Shown one piece after another: positions 1 through 7,808 of a stretch of 11,932 bases of DNA (within the stretch, counting starts at the first letter, position 1; each line of letters begins with the position of its first letter). Location: NCBI GenBank assembly GCA_024691625.1, contig JAILNL010000137.1:1-11932 (forward strand). The letters are read 5' to 3'. The notes beneath the pieces were generated by a model that was not told where the DNA came from, did no database searches, and worked only from the letters and a program-made list of their open reading frames with translations. The translations under genes and the position numbers were made by a program. The stretch is from Schwartzia sp. (in: firmicutes). GTDB lineage: Bacteria > Bacillota > Negativicutes > Selenomonadales > Selenomonadaceae.

Positions 1-1
1 C

Positions 2-1894
2 TCGATGGCCATTCTGAAGATGGCCAAGGATTCAAATATCCTCGAGAACAACATGGTACAGACGCAGGCATCGGCGGCGGGCACTCTCTCTGCCATCATA
101 TTCATCATTCCGGGTATGCTTATGATCGGTTACTGGCATGGCTTTGAATTTTGGCAGACGCTTCTTGTTTCGGCATGCGGAGGCTGTCTCGGCGTGCTGT
201 TTACGATTCCTCTGCGCCGGGCGATGGTCGTACACAGCGAGCTTACCTATCCTGAGGGAGTCGCGGCGGCCGAGATTCTTAAGGTCGGAAGCTCGAAAGG
301 GAAAAGCGGCTCGAACGGACTGAAGGAAATCTTTTCCGGCGGATTTGTTGCAGGATTTGTGGCACTCTGCTCCAGCGGATTCCAGCTCCTGACTGACAGC
401 TTTTCGCTGTGGTTCCGTGTCGGAAGCGGAATGACACAGTTTCCTGTGGGATATTCCACAGCTCTCGTCGGTGCGGGGTATCTGATCGGTCTTGCAAGCG
501 GAATTGCTATGCTCGTGGGTATTCTCATCGCATGGGCAGGCTTCGTTCCTTTTTATACTATGACTGAGGCTGCACCTGCGGGAATGACCATGCAGGCCTT
601 TGCCGGCTCCGTTTATCAGGACCGTGTCCGTCTTATAGGTGCCGGTGCAATGGCGGTGGCGGCTATATGGACGCTTATTACCATGGCGAAGCCGGTTATC
701 GACGGTGTAAAGGAATCCCTTGCGGCTGTACGTATGCCGCAGGCCGAGCAGGCAAAGCACCGTATGGATATTGATATGTCCATTAAGAGCACGGGACTTG
801 TATTCCTTGCGACACTTATCGGTCTCTTTGGTATTTTCTACGCCTTTGTGAGTCCGCAGGGGCTGCCTGCTGAACAGACTATTGCGTTTGTTCTTGTGGG
901 TGTAGGTGTTGCGGTGCTCATGGGATTTTTCGTTGCGGCGGCATGTGCTTATATGGCAGGCCTCGTCGGAACGTCCTCAAGCCCGATTTCGGGTATCGGC
1001 ATCATAGGCATAATCGTGGCATCTCTCGTCATGTATGCCATGTGCTCTTCCTTCGGAATTTTTGAGATTCCGGGAGGAGAAAAATTTGCTACGGCAACGG
1101 CGATATTCATGACGTCGATTATTCTTGCGATTGCCTGCATTTCAAACGATAATATGCAGGACCTCAAGACGGGCTACATGGTCGGAGCAACTCCGTGGCG
1201 TCAGCAGGTTGCGCTTCTTTTGGGCTGCATGGTCGGCGCTCTTGTAATCGCTCCTGTACTGAATCTTCTCTATGAGGCTTATGGCTTTACAGGGGCCCTG
1301 CCCCGCGCGGATATGGACCCGTCGCAGGCTCTGGCAGCTCCGCAGGCCGGCCTTATGACCACAATCGCTCAGGGAATTTTTTCCAATAAGCTTGCATGGG
1401 AATATATTTTCCTTGGAATAGGTCTTGGCGTGCTTCTGGTTATTATTGACCTGATTCTGAAACGCCGTACGCGCTTTATGTGTCTGCCTCCGCTTGCGGT
1501 TGGTATGGGAATTTATCTCCCGCCTTCCGTACAGACTCCTCTCGTTATCGGTGCTATTCTTGGGTACTTCCTCAACAAGCACCTGAAGGAAACTGAGGGC
1601 GAGGAAGGGCTTGAGGCAGGAAAACGCCGAGGCACGCTCTTCGCTTCAGGTCTTATAGTCGGCGAGTCTCTCGTAGGCGTTGTGCTTGCAGGTATTATTG
1701 TTGTTTCCGTCACAGGCGGCGGCAGCGATACACCGCTTGCCCTTGTGGGCAAGGACTTCGCGGATACGGCTGAATGGCTCGGCCTTATGGTATTCCTTAC
1801 GACACTGACATTGTTCAGTAAAACAGTACTTGGAAAGGGCAAAGAAGAAATTTCGGAGGATTCCTCGAATGATTCCGATTCTGTCCGTGCATAA
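2..1894 (+). CDS. OPT-family oligopeptide transporter, 5'-truncated by the window edge
   Basis: Integral membrane transporter of the OPT superfamily (proton-coupled uptake of oligopeptides or metal chelates; substrate not readable from sequence). About 629 residues are visible from an in-frame ATG at 5, but the reading frame is open to the edge and the first visible residues already look like the end of a first helix, so the true start is upstream and some tens of residues are missing. Family signatures, numbered from that ATG: NNMVQTQASAAGTLSA (15-30), YPEGVAAAEILK (82-93), GLVGTSSSPISGIGI (319-333), ISNDNMQDLKTGYMVGATP (379-397), LPPLAVGMGIYLPP (494-507), SGLIVGESLVG (548-558). The remainder is a long series of hydrophobic segments with a short acidic Ser/Asp-rich C-terminal tail. 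The gene converges with the TAXI-TRAP operon across a shared terminator. The family call is firm; the substrate is unknown. Confidence 0.93.
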   Translation, partial: SMAILKMAKDSNILENNMVQTQASAAGTLSAIIFIIPGMLMIGYWHGFEFWQTLLVSACGGCLGVLFTIPLRRAMVVHSELTYPEGVAAAEILKVGSSKGKSGSNGLKEIFSGGFVAGFVALCSSGFQLLTDSFSLWFRVGSGMTQFPVGYSTALVGAGYLIGLASGIAMLVGILIAWAGFVPFYTMTEAAPAGMTMQAFAGSVYQDRVRLIGAGAMAVAAIWTLITMAKPVIDGVKESLAAVRMPQAEQAKHRMDIDMSIKSTGLVFLATLIGLFGIFYAFVSPQGLPAEQTIAFVLVGVGVAVLMGFFVAAACAYMAGLVGTSSSPISGIGIIGIIVASLVMYAMCSSFGIFEIPGGEKFATATAIFMTSIILAIACISNDNMQDLKTGYMVGATPWRQQVALLLGCMVGALVIAPVLNLLYEAYGFTGALPRADMDPSQALAAPQAGLMTTIAQGIFSNKLAWEYIFLGIGLGVLLVIIDLILKRRTRFMCLPPLAVGMGIYLPPSVQTPLVIGAILGYFLNKHLKETEGEEGLEAGKRRGTLFASGLIVGESLVGVVLAGIIVVSVTGGGSDTPLALVGKDFADTAEWLGLMVFLTTLTLFSKTVLGKGKEEISEDSSNDSDSVRA

Positions 1895-1904
1895 ATAATG
1901 ACAT

Positions 1905-1946
1905 AAAAAATCCTGTCACAGTTGAAAGGCTGCGACAGGATTTTTT
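1905..1946. terminator. bidirectional intrinsic terminator between OPT gene and TAXI gene
   Basis: The arms tcctgtc (1911-1917) and gacagga (1934-1940) pair, with three further pairs (cag/ctg) past one mismatch and a short loop. The stem is flanked by six A on the left and six T on the right, so it gives a U-tract on both strands. It can end the OPT transcript (+) and the TRAP operon transcript (-), whose coding regions stop at 1894 and 1959. Confidence 0.9.
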
Positions 1947-1958
1947 CTTTGCGTGAAA

Positions 1959-2975
1959 TTATTTCAGTACGCCGATTTCCTTATAATATTTTTCTGCGCC
2001 CGGGTGCAGCGGGAGGTTTGCGATATCCTTGACCGCATCAGCAGGCTTCAGCCCTTTGAGGTTCTTCTGCGAAGCACCGAGTTCGTCGATGTGTTCCCAG
2101 AATGCCTTCGTGAGCTTGTAAACAACTTCCTCAGGCATGTCGGCACGTGTGAACATGACCATCTTGATTGCAGAGGTCTTTACGTCTTTATCCTGGTTCG
2201 GATATGTTCCTGCAGGAATCGTGTACGGAGCATACCATGGGTATTTATCCTTGAGCGCCTTCATGACCTTATCATCAATGCTGACGAGTGTGCAGTTCGC
2301 GGTGAGAGCCTGCGAAACTGCGGAAGCAGGAGCACCGGACATAATCCATGCGCCGTCAATGCTTCCGTTCTGGAGCATATCAGCGGCATCTGTGAAGGTG
2401 ATGTATTCGCATTTCATGTCGTCAGGGAAGTTGAGTCCTGCTGCGGTGAAATGTGTCTGGCATTCGTTGTAAACGCTTGAGCCTGCGGACGCAACCGCGA
2501 AGTGTTTGCCCTTGACGTCAGCAAGGGAAGAAATGCCGGAAGCTTTGGTTACAACAACCTGATTCGGGTTCATATAAAGACCTGCGATAGCCTTGAGGTC
2601 TTTGAAAGCATGGTCCTTGAAGCTGTCAGTTCCGTTCAGGGCCTGGTAGCAGTTGCTGCTGATAGCGATAGAAATCTGAGCTTCGCCGTCCGCAACCATT
2701 CCGAGGTTTGCAATGCCGCCTGCGGAAGCCTGGCTTGCCGCATTAACACCCGGAACGTTCTGGTTCCACATGTTTGTGATGGCAGCGCCTACTGCATAAA
2801 GCGCGCCTGATGCGGAAGCTGTCGGGAAATTGATTTTTACGGTCTGGCCTGCAGCCGGTTTTTGTGCCGAGCCTGCGTCCTTCTTTTCACCGCCGCCGCA
2901 GCCGGCAACAGCACCGGCGACGAACAGCGCCGCGAGTGATACGGATACGGCACGTTTCAGGGATTTGAAATTCAT
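1959..2975 (-). CDS. TAXI-family TRAP transporter substrate-binding lipoprotein
   Basis: Extracytoplasmic solute-binding protein of 338 residues for a tripartite (TRAP) transporter of the TAXI subgroup. It captures a small organic anion or amino acid and delivers it to the permease encoded just upstream. The N-terminus is a lipoprotein signal: basic start, hydrophobic stretch, lipobox V-A-G-C with lipidated Cys at about residue 26, then a Gly/Lys-rich linker. The mature part begins with the TAXI-type motif around 48-65 (NFPTASASGALYAVGAAI) and contains SAGGIANLGMVADGEAQISI, as expected for this family. The ATG at 2975 is supported by a strong AAAGGAGG ribosome site (2985-2992). The gene starts 27 bp after the permease stop, so the two should be co-transcribed. 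Some TAXI systems are reported to carry glutamate or other carboxylates, but the ligand here cannot be read from the sequence. Confidence 0.93.
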   Translation of the reverse strand: MNFKSLKRAVSVSLAALFVAGAVAGCGGGEKKDAGSAQKPAAGQTVKINFPTASASGALYAVGAAITNMWNQNVPGVNAASQASAGGIANLGMVADGEAQISIAISSNCYQALNGTDSFKDHAFKDLKAIAGLYMNPNQVVVTKASGISSLADVKGKHFAVASAGSSVYNECQTHFTAAGLNFPDDMKCEYITFTDAADMLQNGSIDGAWIMSGAPASAVSQALTANCTLVSIDDKVMKALKDKYPWYAPYTIPAGTYPNQDKDVKTSAIKMVMFTRADMPEEVVYKLTKAFWEHIDELGASQKNLKGLKPADAVKDIANLPLHPGAEKYYKEIGVLK

Positions 2976-3002
2976 GGGGTAATTCCTCCTTTGATATGGT
3001 GG

Positions 3003-4976
3003 TTATTCAGCTGCGGACGTTTGGTTGCGGCGGCAGCGTATGAACTGGAAAATGAAAACCGCGGCGAAAAGACCGATTCCTACGAAGTCCGTGGAAAGAC
3101 CGGGCAAAAGCAGGAACGGGGCCGCTCCGATAAGAAGCAGACGTTCAAGTATTGATGCCTGACTGAAAATCCAGCCTTCAAGACCCATGACGAGGGAGGC
3201 TGTACCCAGGAGGGCAGAAGCAAGCGTCCAGAGAGTCGCAGCCGCCGTAGCGTTGGGGTCAACACCAATCAAAAGAATCGGGTTGTCCAGGAAGAAAAAC
3301 GGAATCAAAAATCCGATGAGACCGAGACGTACTGCCCATATACCTGTTTTAGTCTGGTCAGAGCCTGCAATGCCCGAAGCCACGTACGCGCTCATGGCTA
3401 CCGGAGGAGTTATATTTGAGAGGCAGGCGTATATGAGACAAAACATGTGGGCAATGATGGGGATTGTTCCTGCCTTGATAAGAACAGGAACAGCCACTGC
3501 CTGCACAATGACGTAGGCAGCAACACCCGGAACGCCCATGCCGAGGATACATGACATGACCATTACGAGAAGACCTGTCATGTAGATGTTTCCGTTGTCA
3601 ATGAGAGAGAGAATCAGATACCCCATGTTGAGGCCCATGCTCGTAAGGGTGACTGTTCCGATGATTACACCGATGATAACGCAGCATACACCTACGGAAA
3701 TCGCGCTGCGTGAGCCTTCGATAACTGCCTGAAGAATTATGGACGGAGTCATTCTCGTTTCTTTTCTGAGCCAGCTTGCGGCGATTGTTACGAAAATCGA
3801 AAGCACGGCAGCGTAAAGAGGGGTAAATCCTGCAAACATCATGCCTATAAGAGATATAAGCGGAAGGACGAGATGGCCCTGCTCCTTGAGAACGACCATT
3901 GCATCAGGGATATTCTCTTTTGAAAGCCCCGAAAGACCCAGCCGCTTCGCTTCGAAATGTACCGCGAGAAGAAGTCCCACATAGTAAAGCAGAGCGGGAA
4001 CAATTGCGGCGACCATGACCTTTGCATAGGAAAGATTCAGGAACTCAGCCATGACGAAGCCGACTGCACCCATGATAGGAGGGCAGAACTGACCTCCCGT
4101 TGATGCTACCGCTTCAACGGCACCGGCAAACTCTTTTTTGTAGCCTGTACGCTTCATAAGAGGTATGGTAATTGTTCCTGTCGTCGCGACATTCGCGATA
4201 GCGGAACCGTTAATCATGCCGAGAAGAGCCGAGGCAACAACTGCAACCTTTGCAGGGCCGCCCGAGGTCTGACCGACTAGAGTCAGGGAAAAATCATTGA
4301 TGAACTTGGAAAAACCGCTGTATTTAAGGAATGCTCCGAAAAGGACAAAGAGAAAAATATACGTTGCAGATACACCGATACCTGTGCCGAGAACGCCCTG
4401 TGTTCCCCAGAACTGTGTCACGAGAATACGCTTCAGGGTAAAACCGTTGTGACCGAGATAACCCGGAAGATAAGCACCGAACCAGTTATAGGCGAGGAAA
4501 ACAAGCGCAAGAATGGCAAGGTTTCCTGATGCGCGCCGTGCGGCTTCAAATACACATACAAGAGCCGCTGCCGCAATAGCAAGCTCCATATCAGTTACAC
4601 GTCCGCCTGTCTGGGCGATTCGGGTGTAATTCAGAATAAGATACATAAAACTTCCGACGGATACCGCAATAAAGGCAAAATCCCAAATCGGCGGAAAACC
4701 GCGCCGGCGTTTTTCCTTCTTATAGGTGGGGAAAAGAAGAAAAATAAAGAGCAAAAGGAAAATACAGTGAAACGCGCGCAGATTGATGGCGCTGATTGCA
4801 CCGAGGGTTGTAAAGTAAAGCTGAAAAGCCGTCCATACGCAGAGCAGAACGACGATGAGCTTTTCTGTAATCCCCGTATAGATGCGCATACGTGAATCGG
4901 CATCGTTTTCCTCAAGGAGCTCCTGAGCTTTGCGCTCCTCAAGTGTTTCCTGCGTGTTTACTGGTTCTTTTTTCAT
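3003..4976 (-). CDS. TRAP transporter fused permease (4TM/12TM, TAXI type)
   Basis: Inner-membrane permease of 657 residues in which the small (DctQ-like) and large (DctM-like) TRAP subunits are one polypeptide, the usual arrangement for TAXI systems. A charged cytoplasmic N-terminus (1-37) precedes a four-helix DctQ-like part (about 38-165). The DctM part carries the family hallmarks GSAIANVATTGTITIPLMKR (257-276) and EAVASTGGQFCPPIMGAVGF (288-307), a later GMGVPGVAAYVI and an NITPPVAMSAY motif. It is a Na+- or H+-driven secondary transporter that works with the binding lipoprotein downstream. The start at 4976 is preceded by CCGGAGG with a rather long gap of about 12 nt. A competing ATG ten bases upstream is out of frame. 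A consensus-like promoter and a 12-bp hairpin lie immediately upstream, so the hairpin would sit at the extreme 5' end of this operon's mRNA. Confidence 0.95.
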   Translation of the reverse strand: MKKEPVNTQETLEERKAQELLEENDADSRMRIYTGITEKLIVVLLCVWTAFQLYFTTLGAISAINLRAFHCIFLLLFIFLLFPTYKKEKRRRGFPPIWDFAFIAVSVGSFMYLILNYTRIAQTGGRVTDMELAIAAAALVCVFEAARRASGNLAILALVFLAYNWFGAYLPGYLGHNGFTLKRILVTQFWGTQGVLGTGIGVSATYIFLFVLFGAFLKYSGFSKFINDFSLTLVGQTSGGPAKVAVVASALLGMINGSAIANVATTGTITIPLMKRTGYKKEFAGAVEAVASTGGQFCPPIMGAVGFVMAEFLNLSYAKVMVAAIVPALLYYVGLLLAVHFEAKRLGLSGLSKENIPDAMVVLKEQGHLVLPLISLIGMMFAGFTPLYAAVLSIFVTIAASWLRKETRMTPSIILQAVIEGSRSAISVGVCCVIIGVIIGTVTLTSMGLNMGYLILSLIDNGNIYMTGLLVMVMSCILGMGVPGVAAYVIVQAVAVPVLIKAGTIPIIAHMFCLIYACLSNITPPVAMSAYVASGIAGSDQTKTGIWAVRLGLIGFLIPFFFLDNPILLIGVDPNATAAATLWTLASALLGTASLVMGLEGWIFSQASILERLLLIGAAPFLLLPGLSTDFVGIGLFAAVFIFQFIRCRRNQTSAAE

Positions 4977-5004
4977 AGAAAATCATGACCTCCGGTTTAT
5001 GTGC

Positions 5005-5040
5005 AAAAAGAACCTGCCGTCAAAGAGAGGCAGGTTCTTT
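5005..5040 (-). terminator. intrinsic terminator after ansA, at the start of the TRAP leader
   Basis: A perfect 12-bp stem, ggcaggttcttt (5029-5040) with aaagaacctgcc (5007-5018), has a 10-nt loop. On the minus strand it runs into five U (5009-5005). It should end the asparaginase transcript, but it also lies between the likely TRAP promoter and the TRAP start codon. Confidence 0.82.
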
Positions 5041-5052
5041 AACTAATTCATT

Positions 5053-5081
5053 ATATTATCATGGTAGAGTGTTAATTACAA
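5053..5081 (-). promoter_or_regulatory. predicted sigma-70 promoter of the TRAP operon
   Basis: On the minus strand, TTGTAA (5081-5076), a 17-nt spacer and TAATAT (5058-5053) with an upstream TG (extended -10). An overlapping TATAAT is offset by three bases. Start of transcription is expected near 5043-5046, some 70 nt before the permease ATG and just ahead of the hairpin at 5007-5040. It is the only good promoter seen between ansA and the permease. Confidence 0.55.
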
Positions 5082-5092
5082 TAGACATTTGT

Positions 5093-6082
5093 TCAATATG
5101 CATTGAATACATGTTGAATTTCATTCGGATTCATCTTTTTTGCTGATAAAAGTTGTAACAGGAGGCGTGCTTTCTGAGGGACAAGTGTTCCTGAGGCAAT
5201 GAACGGCAGAGGATAAATTGCCGTAGGAATGACGGCTCCTGCCCCTGTGCGGCTCGCGCGTACAACAATGATGCCATGTTCCTGAGCCTCTCGCAGCGCG
5301 GGAAGGACTGCTTCGGAAATGCTTCCCATACCTTTGCCCGCATAAATGATACCGCTCACGTTCTTTTCAATCAGGGCATCTACGAGGAAACGGGATTCAT
5401 TTTCATGGCCGTACAGAATAGCTGTCTCGGGAAGAGCTTCGGAAGGAATTGAAAAGGTGCCGCGGCCCGGAGCAGAGGAAGGCGGAGCGAAAAATCGCAA
5501 CTGACTTCCCGTGATGCGGCCTAGCTCTCCGCGGTTTGGCGAGCGGAAGGTATCGACACGGGAAGTGTCGCATTTAGTCACGTCGGCTGCACTGTGAATT
5601 GTATCGTTCAGAACCACCAGAATGCCATATCCCCTGGCGTCAGGAGAGGCGGCTGTACGAACGGCGTTGAGAAGATTCAATGGGCCGTCAGCGCTTAAAG
5701 CCGTTGCCGGGCGCATGGCTCCCGTGAATACGACGGGCTTCGGTGAAGCTATCGTCAGTGACAGGAAGAAAGCGCTTTCCTCCAGGGTATCTGTGCCGTG
5801 GGTTATTACAAGACCGTCAATGGAATCGTCGCTGAGACATTCCTCTGCGCGGTGGGCGAGCTTTATCATGAGTTCTTCTGTGAGATCTTTGCTGTCAATG
5901 GCAGCGACGGTTTCGCCGGTAACTTCTGCGATGTCCGTTATCTGAGGGACTGCTTTCAAAAGCTCATCAATACCGATAGCGCCTGCACGGTATCCGACGG
6001 TCTCATCCGCGTGAGCGGCGCTTCCTGCTATGGTTCCGCCCATGGCAAGGATATGAATATGTGGAAGTTTCTCTTTTGTCAT
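5093..6082 (-). CDS. L-asparaginase (type II-like fold, cytoplasmic)
   Basis: Hydrolyses L-asparagine to aspartate and ammonia; 329 residues, normal for the asparaginase/glutaminase family. The residues expected for catalysis by alignment with E. coli AnsB are all visible: T17 in AMGGTIAGS, Y31, S64 in DSKDLTE, T97-D98 in ITHGTDTLEES and K170 in ADVTKCDTSR; TGAMRP (120-125) is also typical. The frame is open to 6190, but that extension would be translated from the tRNA-Pro gene. The real start is the ATG at 6082 with an AGGAGG site 7-8 nt upstream. No signal peptide is seen, so the enzyme should stay in the cytoplasm although the sequence resembles type II enzymes. Only 18 bp separate its ATG from a strong terminator, so expression probably depends on readthrough from the tRNA-Pro promoter or on an unrecognised start site. 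Ansp/glutaminase side activity cannot be judged. The symbol (ansA or ansB) is left open. Confidence 0.93.
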   Translation of the reverse strand: MTKEKLPHIHILAMGGTIAGSAAHADETVGYRAGAIGIDELLKAVPQITDIAEVTGETVAAIDSKDLTEELMIKLAHRAEECLSDDSIDGLVITHGTDTLEESAFFLSLTIASPKPVVFTGAMRPATALSADGPLNLLNAVRTAASPDARGYGILVVLNDTIHSAADVTKCDTSRVDTFRSPNRGELGRITGSQLRFFAPPSSAPGRGTFSIPSEALPETAILYGHENESRFLVDALIEKNVSGIIYAGKGMGSISEAVLPALREAQEHGIIVVRASRTGAGAVIPTAIYPLPFIASGTLVPQKARLLLQLLSAKKMNPNEIQHVFNAY

Positions 6083-6100
6083 GCAAATTCCTCCTGCAAT

Positions 6101-6133
6101 AAAAAAGAGGCTTTTGCGTAAGCAAAAGCCTCT
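6101..6133 (-). terminator. intrinsic terminator between tRNA-Pro and ansA
   Basis: A perfect 12-bp stem (6106-6117 with 6122-6133) has a 4-nt loop and is followed on the minus strand by six U (6106-6101). It begins 12 nt past the tRNA CCA end. The downstream edge is only 18 bp from the ansA start codon, directly before its ribosome site. Confidence 0.9.
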
Positions 6134-6145
6134 CAATCCGCTAAA

Positions 6146-6222
6146 TGGTCGGAGCGACGGGATTTGAACCCACGACCTCTTCCACCCCAAGGAAGCGCGC
6201 TACCAAACTGCGCTACGCCCCG
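6146..6222 (-). tRNA. tRNA-Pro (anticodon GGG)
   Basis: A complete 77-nt cloverleaf on the minus strand. The acceptor CGGGGCG pairs with CGCTCCG through one G-U, the anticodon stem is CTTCC/GGAAG with loop TTGGGGT giving anticodon GGG, the T arm has the TTCAAAT loop, and CCA is encoded. It reads CCC/CCU codons. A promoter lies about 55 nt upstream and a terminator follows directly. Confidence 0.96.
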
Positions 6223-6277
6223 ACAGTTCACGCAAGGGGTCGTTTGAATCAGGGGGTTCCCTTACGATACGAAAAGT

Positions 6278-6306
6278 ATTATAGCACGTTTTGTGTGCTT
6301 CGTAAA
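6278..6306 (-). promoter_or_regulatory. predicted promoter of tRNA-Pro
   Basis: On the minus strand, TTTACG (6306-6301), a 17-nt spacer and a perfect TATAAT (6283-6278) with an extended-10 TG. The expected start near 6271 lies about 50 nt before the tRNA. It begins only 10 nt after the porin stop codon, and I see no terminator between the porin and this promoter. Confidence 0.7.
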
Positions 6307-6316
6307 CATGAAAGAA

Positions 6317-7666
6317 TCAGAAGAAGAATGTAAGCTCCGTGAACAGTGAGGAACGATTGCGGTCAGATACGCCGCTCTCGAGAGAGAGACGTTTTCCACT
6401 GAAGTAACGGACTGTGCCGAGAATGTTCTGAGCAAAGGTGTAGCTCGCGCCAACCTCCCAGCCTTTATCTCCTTCACGCATTCCACCGAATACGCGGTGT
6501 GTTGTGTAAAGTGTAGCGGCAGGACCGAGATAACGATAAGCTGCAAAGACACCGAAGGAACCGGGGTCTTTTGGAGAAGCGCCCTTATAATCAAGTTCAA
6601 TGCTATAAGCGTGATCAGCCGCGCCCTTGTTCATGCCATCGACATTTTTCATGGAAACATTTTTCGTGTAGGAGCCGGAAAGTCCGAGCGTCGGTGTGAT
6701 TTTATATCCGAGGCCGGCAGCCCAGACACCTGCGCTGCTGCCGTTGAAGCCAAATCCATCGTAAAGGCCGTCGGCGGTAAAGTGATGATATCCGAGTCCC
6801 CAGGTGAAACGCGCCTTACGGTCGTTATAGATCTCTGCCCCCTGATAACTTACGGCTTTGTCTTTATTCCAGCCAAAGATGCCTGTGCCTGCTTCACCGT
6901 TGTTGAACTGGTAGCGTCCTGCTGTCAGCGTCGCCTTGATGTCCTTACCGAAGGTGATCTGACCGCCGGAAATCGGATCGTCGATAAAAAGACCGTAGTC
7001 TGCTTCGGAGTGATAGACGAGACGTCCGAGTTTTATATTTGTGGAACCGTACTGTCCTTCAGCCCAAAGCCAGTCCATGACAGCCGTGTTGACGTTTTTG
7101 GCTGAGTCCGCATCCGAATAATAGCTGATGCGTGCGTGTCCTTTCCAGTTTTTGTTTATATCAAGAGTCGGCTGAAGCCGGAACAGGAACTGATTCGTGT
7201 TCTGATGGGAAGAACCGTTGGTGTATTTTACATTTGCTTCCTTTCCCGGAGGGGTCATGTCGCCTTCCTTATGTTGGGAAATAAAACGATAGCGTACGCG
7301 TCCGTTCCAGTGAACGTTGTCCACTTTTTTCTCAAGAGCCGCGACACGTACACCGAGGCTTGCAAGCTCATCTGAGAATTCGGCGGCAAGCTTGTCCAGC
7401 ATTGCTTTGTCTGCTGAGTTCAAATCCTTTTTTGTCATTGCACGGGCAACCATCTGTGCCATCTCAAAGCGGGTGATTTCCTGTTCGCCGCGGTATGTGC
7501 CGTCGCCATAGCCTTCAATAATACCGTCAGCTGCGAGCTGAGCAACAGCGTCATAAGCCCAATGGTCTGCAGCAACATCCTCAAACGGATTTGAAGCAGC
7601 GAGTACCGGCAGGGCTGCGCTGAAGGTGAACGCAGCAGTAAGTGCCGGGACAATCAATTTTTTCAT
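6317..7666 (-). CDS. SLH-domain outer-membrane porin (OmpM type)
   Basis: Outer-membrane beta-barrel that also anchors the outer membrane to the cell wall; 449 residues. Order: signal peptide (about 1-23, ending VLA), one S-layer homology domain (about 25-78: DVAADHWAYDAVAQLAADGI...ITRFEMAQMVARA), a coiled coil (about 82-116, ending VAALEKKVDNV), then alternating amphipathic strands (from NGRVRYRF at 121) to the C-terminus, which ends in FTELTFFF. The terminal Phe is the usual recognition signal for the BAM machinery. In Negativicutes the SLH domain of such porins is known to bind polyamine-decorated peptidoglycan. The longer frame start at 7747 has no signal sequence at its beginning; the ATG at 7666 follows AAGGAG. 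A -10 box lies at 7712-7717. No terminator follows the stop, so its mRNA may run into tRNA-Pro and end at 6101. Strain-specific pore size or substrate is unknown. Confidence 0.94.
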   Translation of the reverse strand: MKKLIVPALTAAFTFSAALPVLAASNPFEDVAADHWAYDAVAQLAADGIIEGYGDGTYRGEQEITRFEMAQMVARAMTKKDLNSADKAMLDKLAAEFSDELASLGVRVAALEKKVDNVHWNGRVRYRFISQHKEGDMTPPGKEANVKYTNGSSHQNTNQFLFRLQPTLDINKNWKGHARISYYSDADSAKNVNTAVMDWLWAEGQYGSTNIKLGRLVYHSEADYGLFIDDPISGGQITFGKDIKATLTAGRYQFNNGEAGTGIFGWNKDKAVSYQGAEIYNDRKARFTWGLGYHHFTADGLYDGFGFNGSSAGVWAAGLGYKITPTLGLSGSYTKNVSMKNVDGMNKGAADHAYSIELDYKGASPKDPGSFGVFAAYRYLGPAATLYTTHRVFGGMREGDKGWEVGASYTFAQNILGTVRYFSGKRLSLESGVSDRNRSSLFTELTFFF

Positions 7667-7711
7667 TAAGACATCTCCTTTTAATCTGTATCTCATTAAA
7701 TATATCACAGG

Positions 7712-7740
7712 ATTATACTCCACACAAATCTGTGCAGCCT
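7712..7740 (-). promoter_or_regulatory. tentative promoter of the porin gene
   Basis: A perfect TATAAT on the minus strand (7717-7712), but the hexamer at 17-nt spacing (AGGCTG) is a poor -35. A short dyad, CACAGATTTGTG, lies in the spacer (7722-7733) and may be a regulator site. The only support is the -10 box and its position about 45 nt before the start codon. Confidence 0.4.
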
Positions 7741-7750
7741 TAAACATAAG

Positions 7751-7799
7751 AAAAAGTCTCCCGTCTCAGGACACGTGAGCCCGAAACGGGAGACTTTTT
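7751..7799 (-). terminator. intrinsic terminator of comFB-like gene
   Basis: A 14-bp perfect stem (7751-7764 with 7786-7799) encloses a smaller ctca/tgag hairpin and gives five U on the minus strand. It starts 9 nt past the comFB-like stop codon. The stem also has T on the right, but no plus-strand gene ends here. Confidence 0.9.
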
Positions 7800-7808
7800 G
7801 ATTTTAAC

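Noticed and set aside
6083..6190. N-terminal extension of the asparaginase frame to 6190
   Set aside because: It would be translated from the tRNA-Pro gene and its terminator. The ATG at 6082 has a good ribosome site and starts the family's conserved sequence.
7667..7747. N-terminal extension of the porin frame to 7747
   Set aside because: The signal peptide and AAGGAG site fit the ATG at 7666. The extension covers the promoter and leader.
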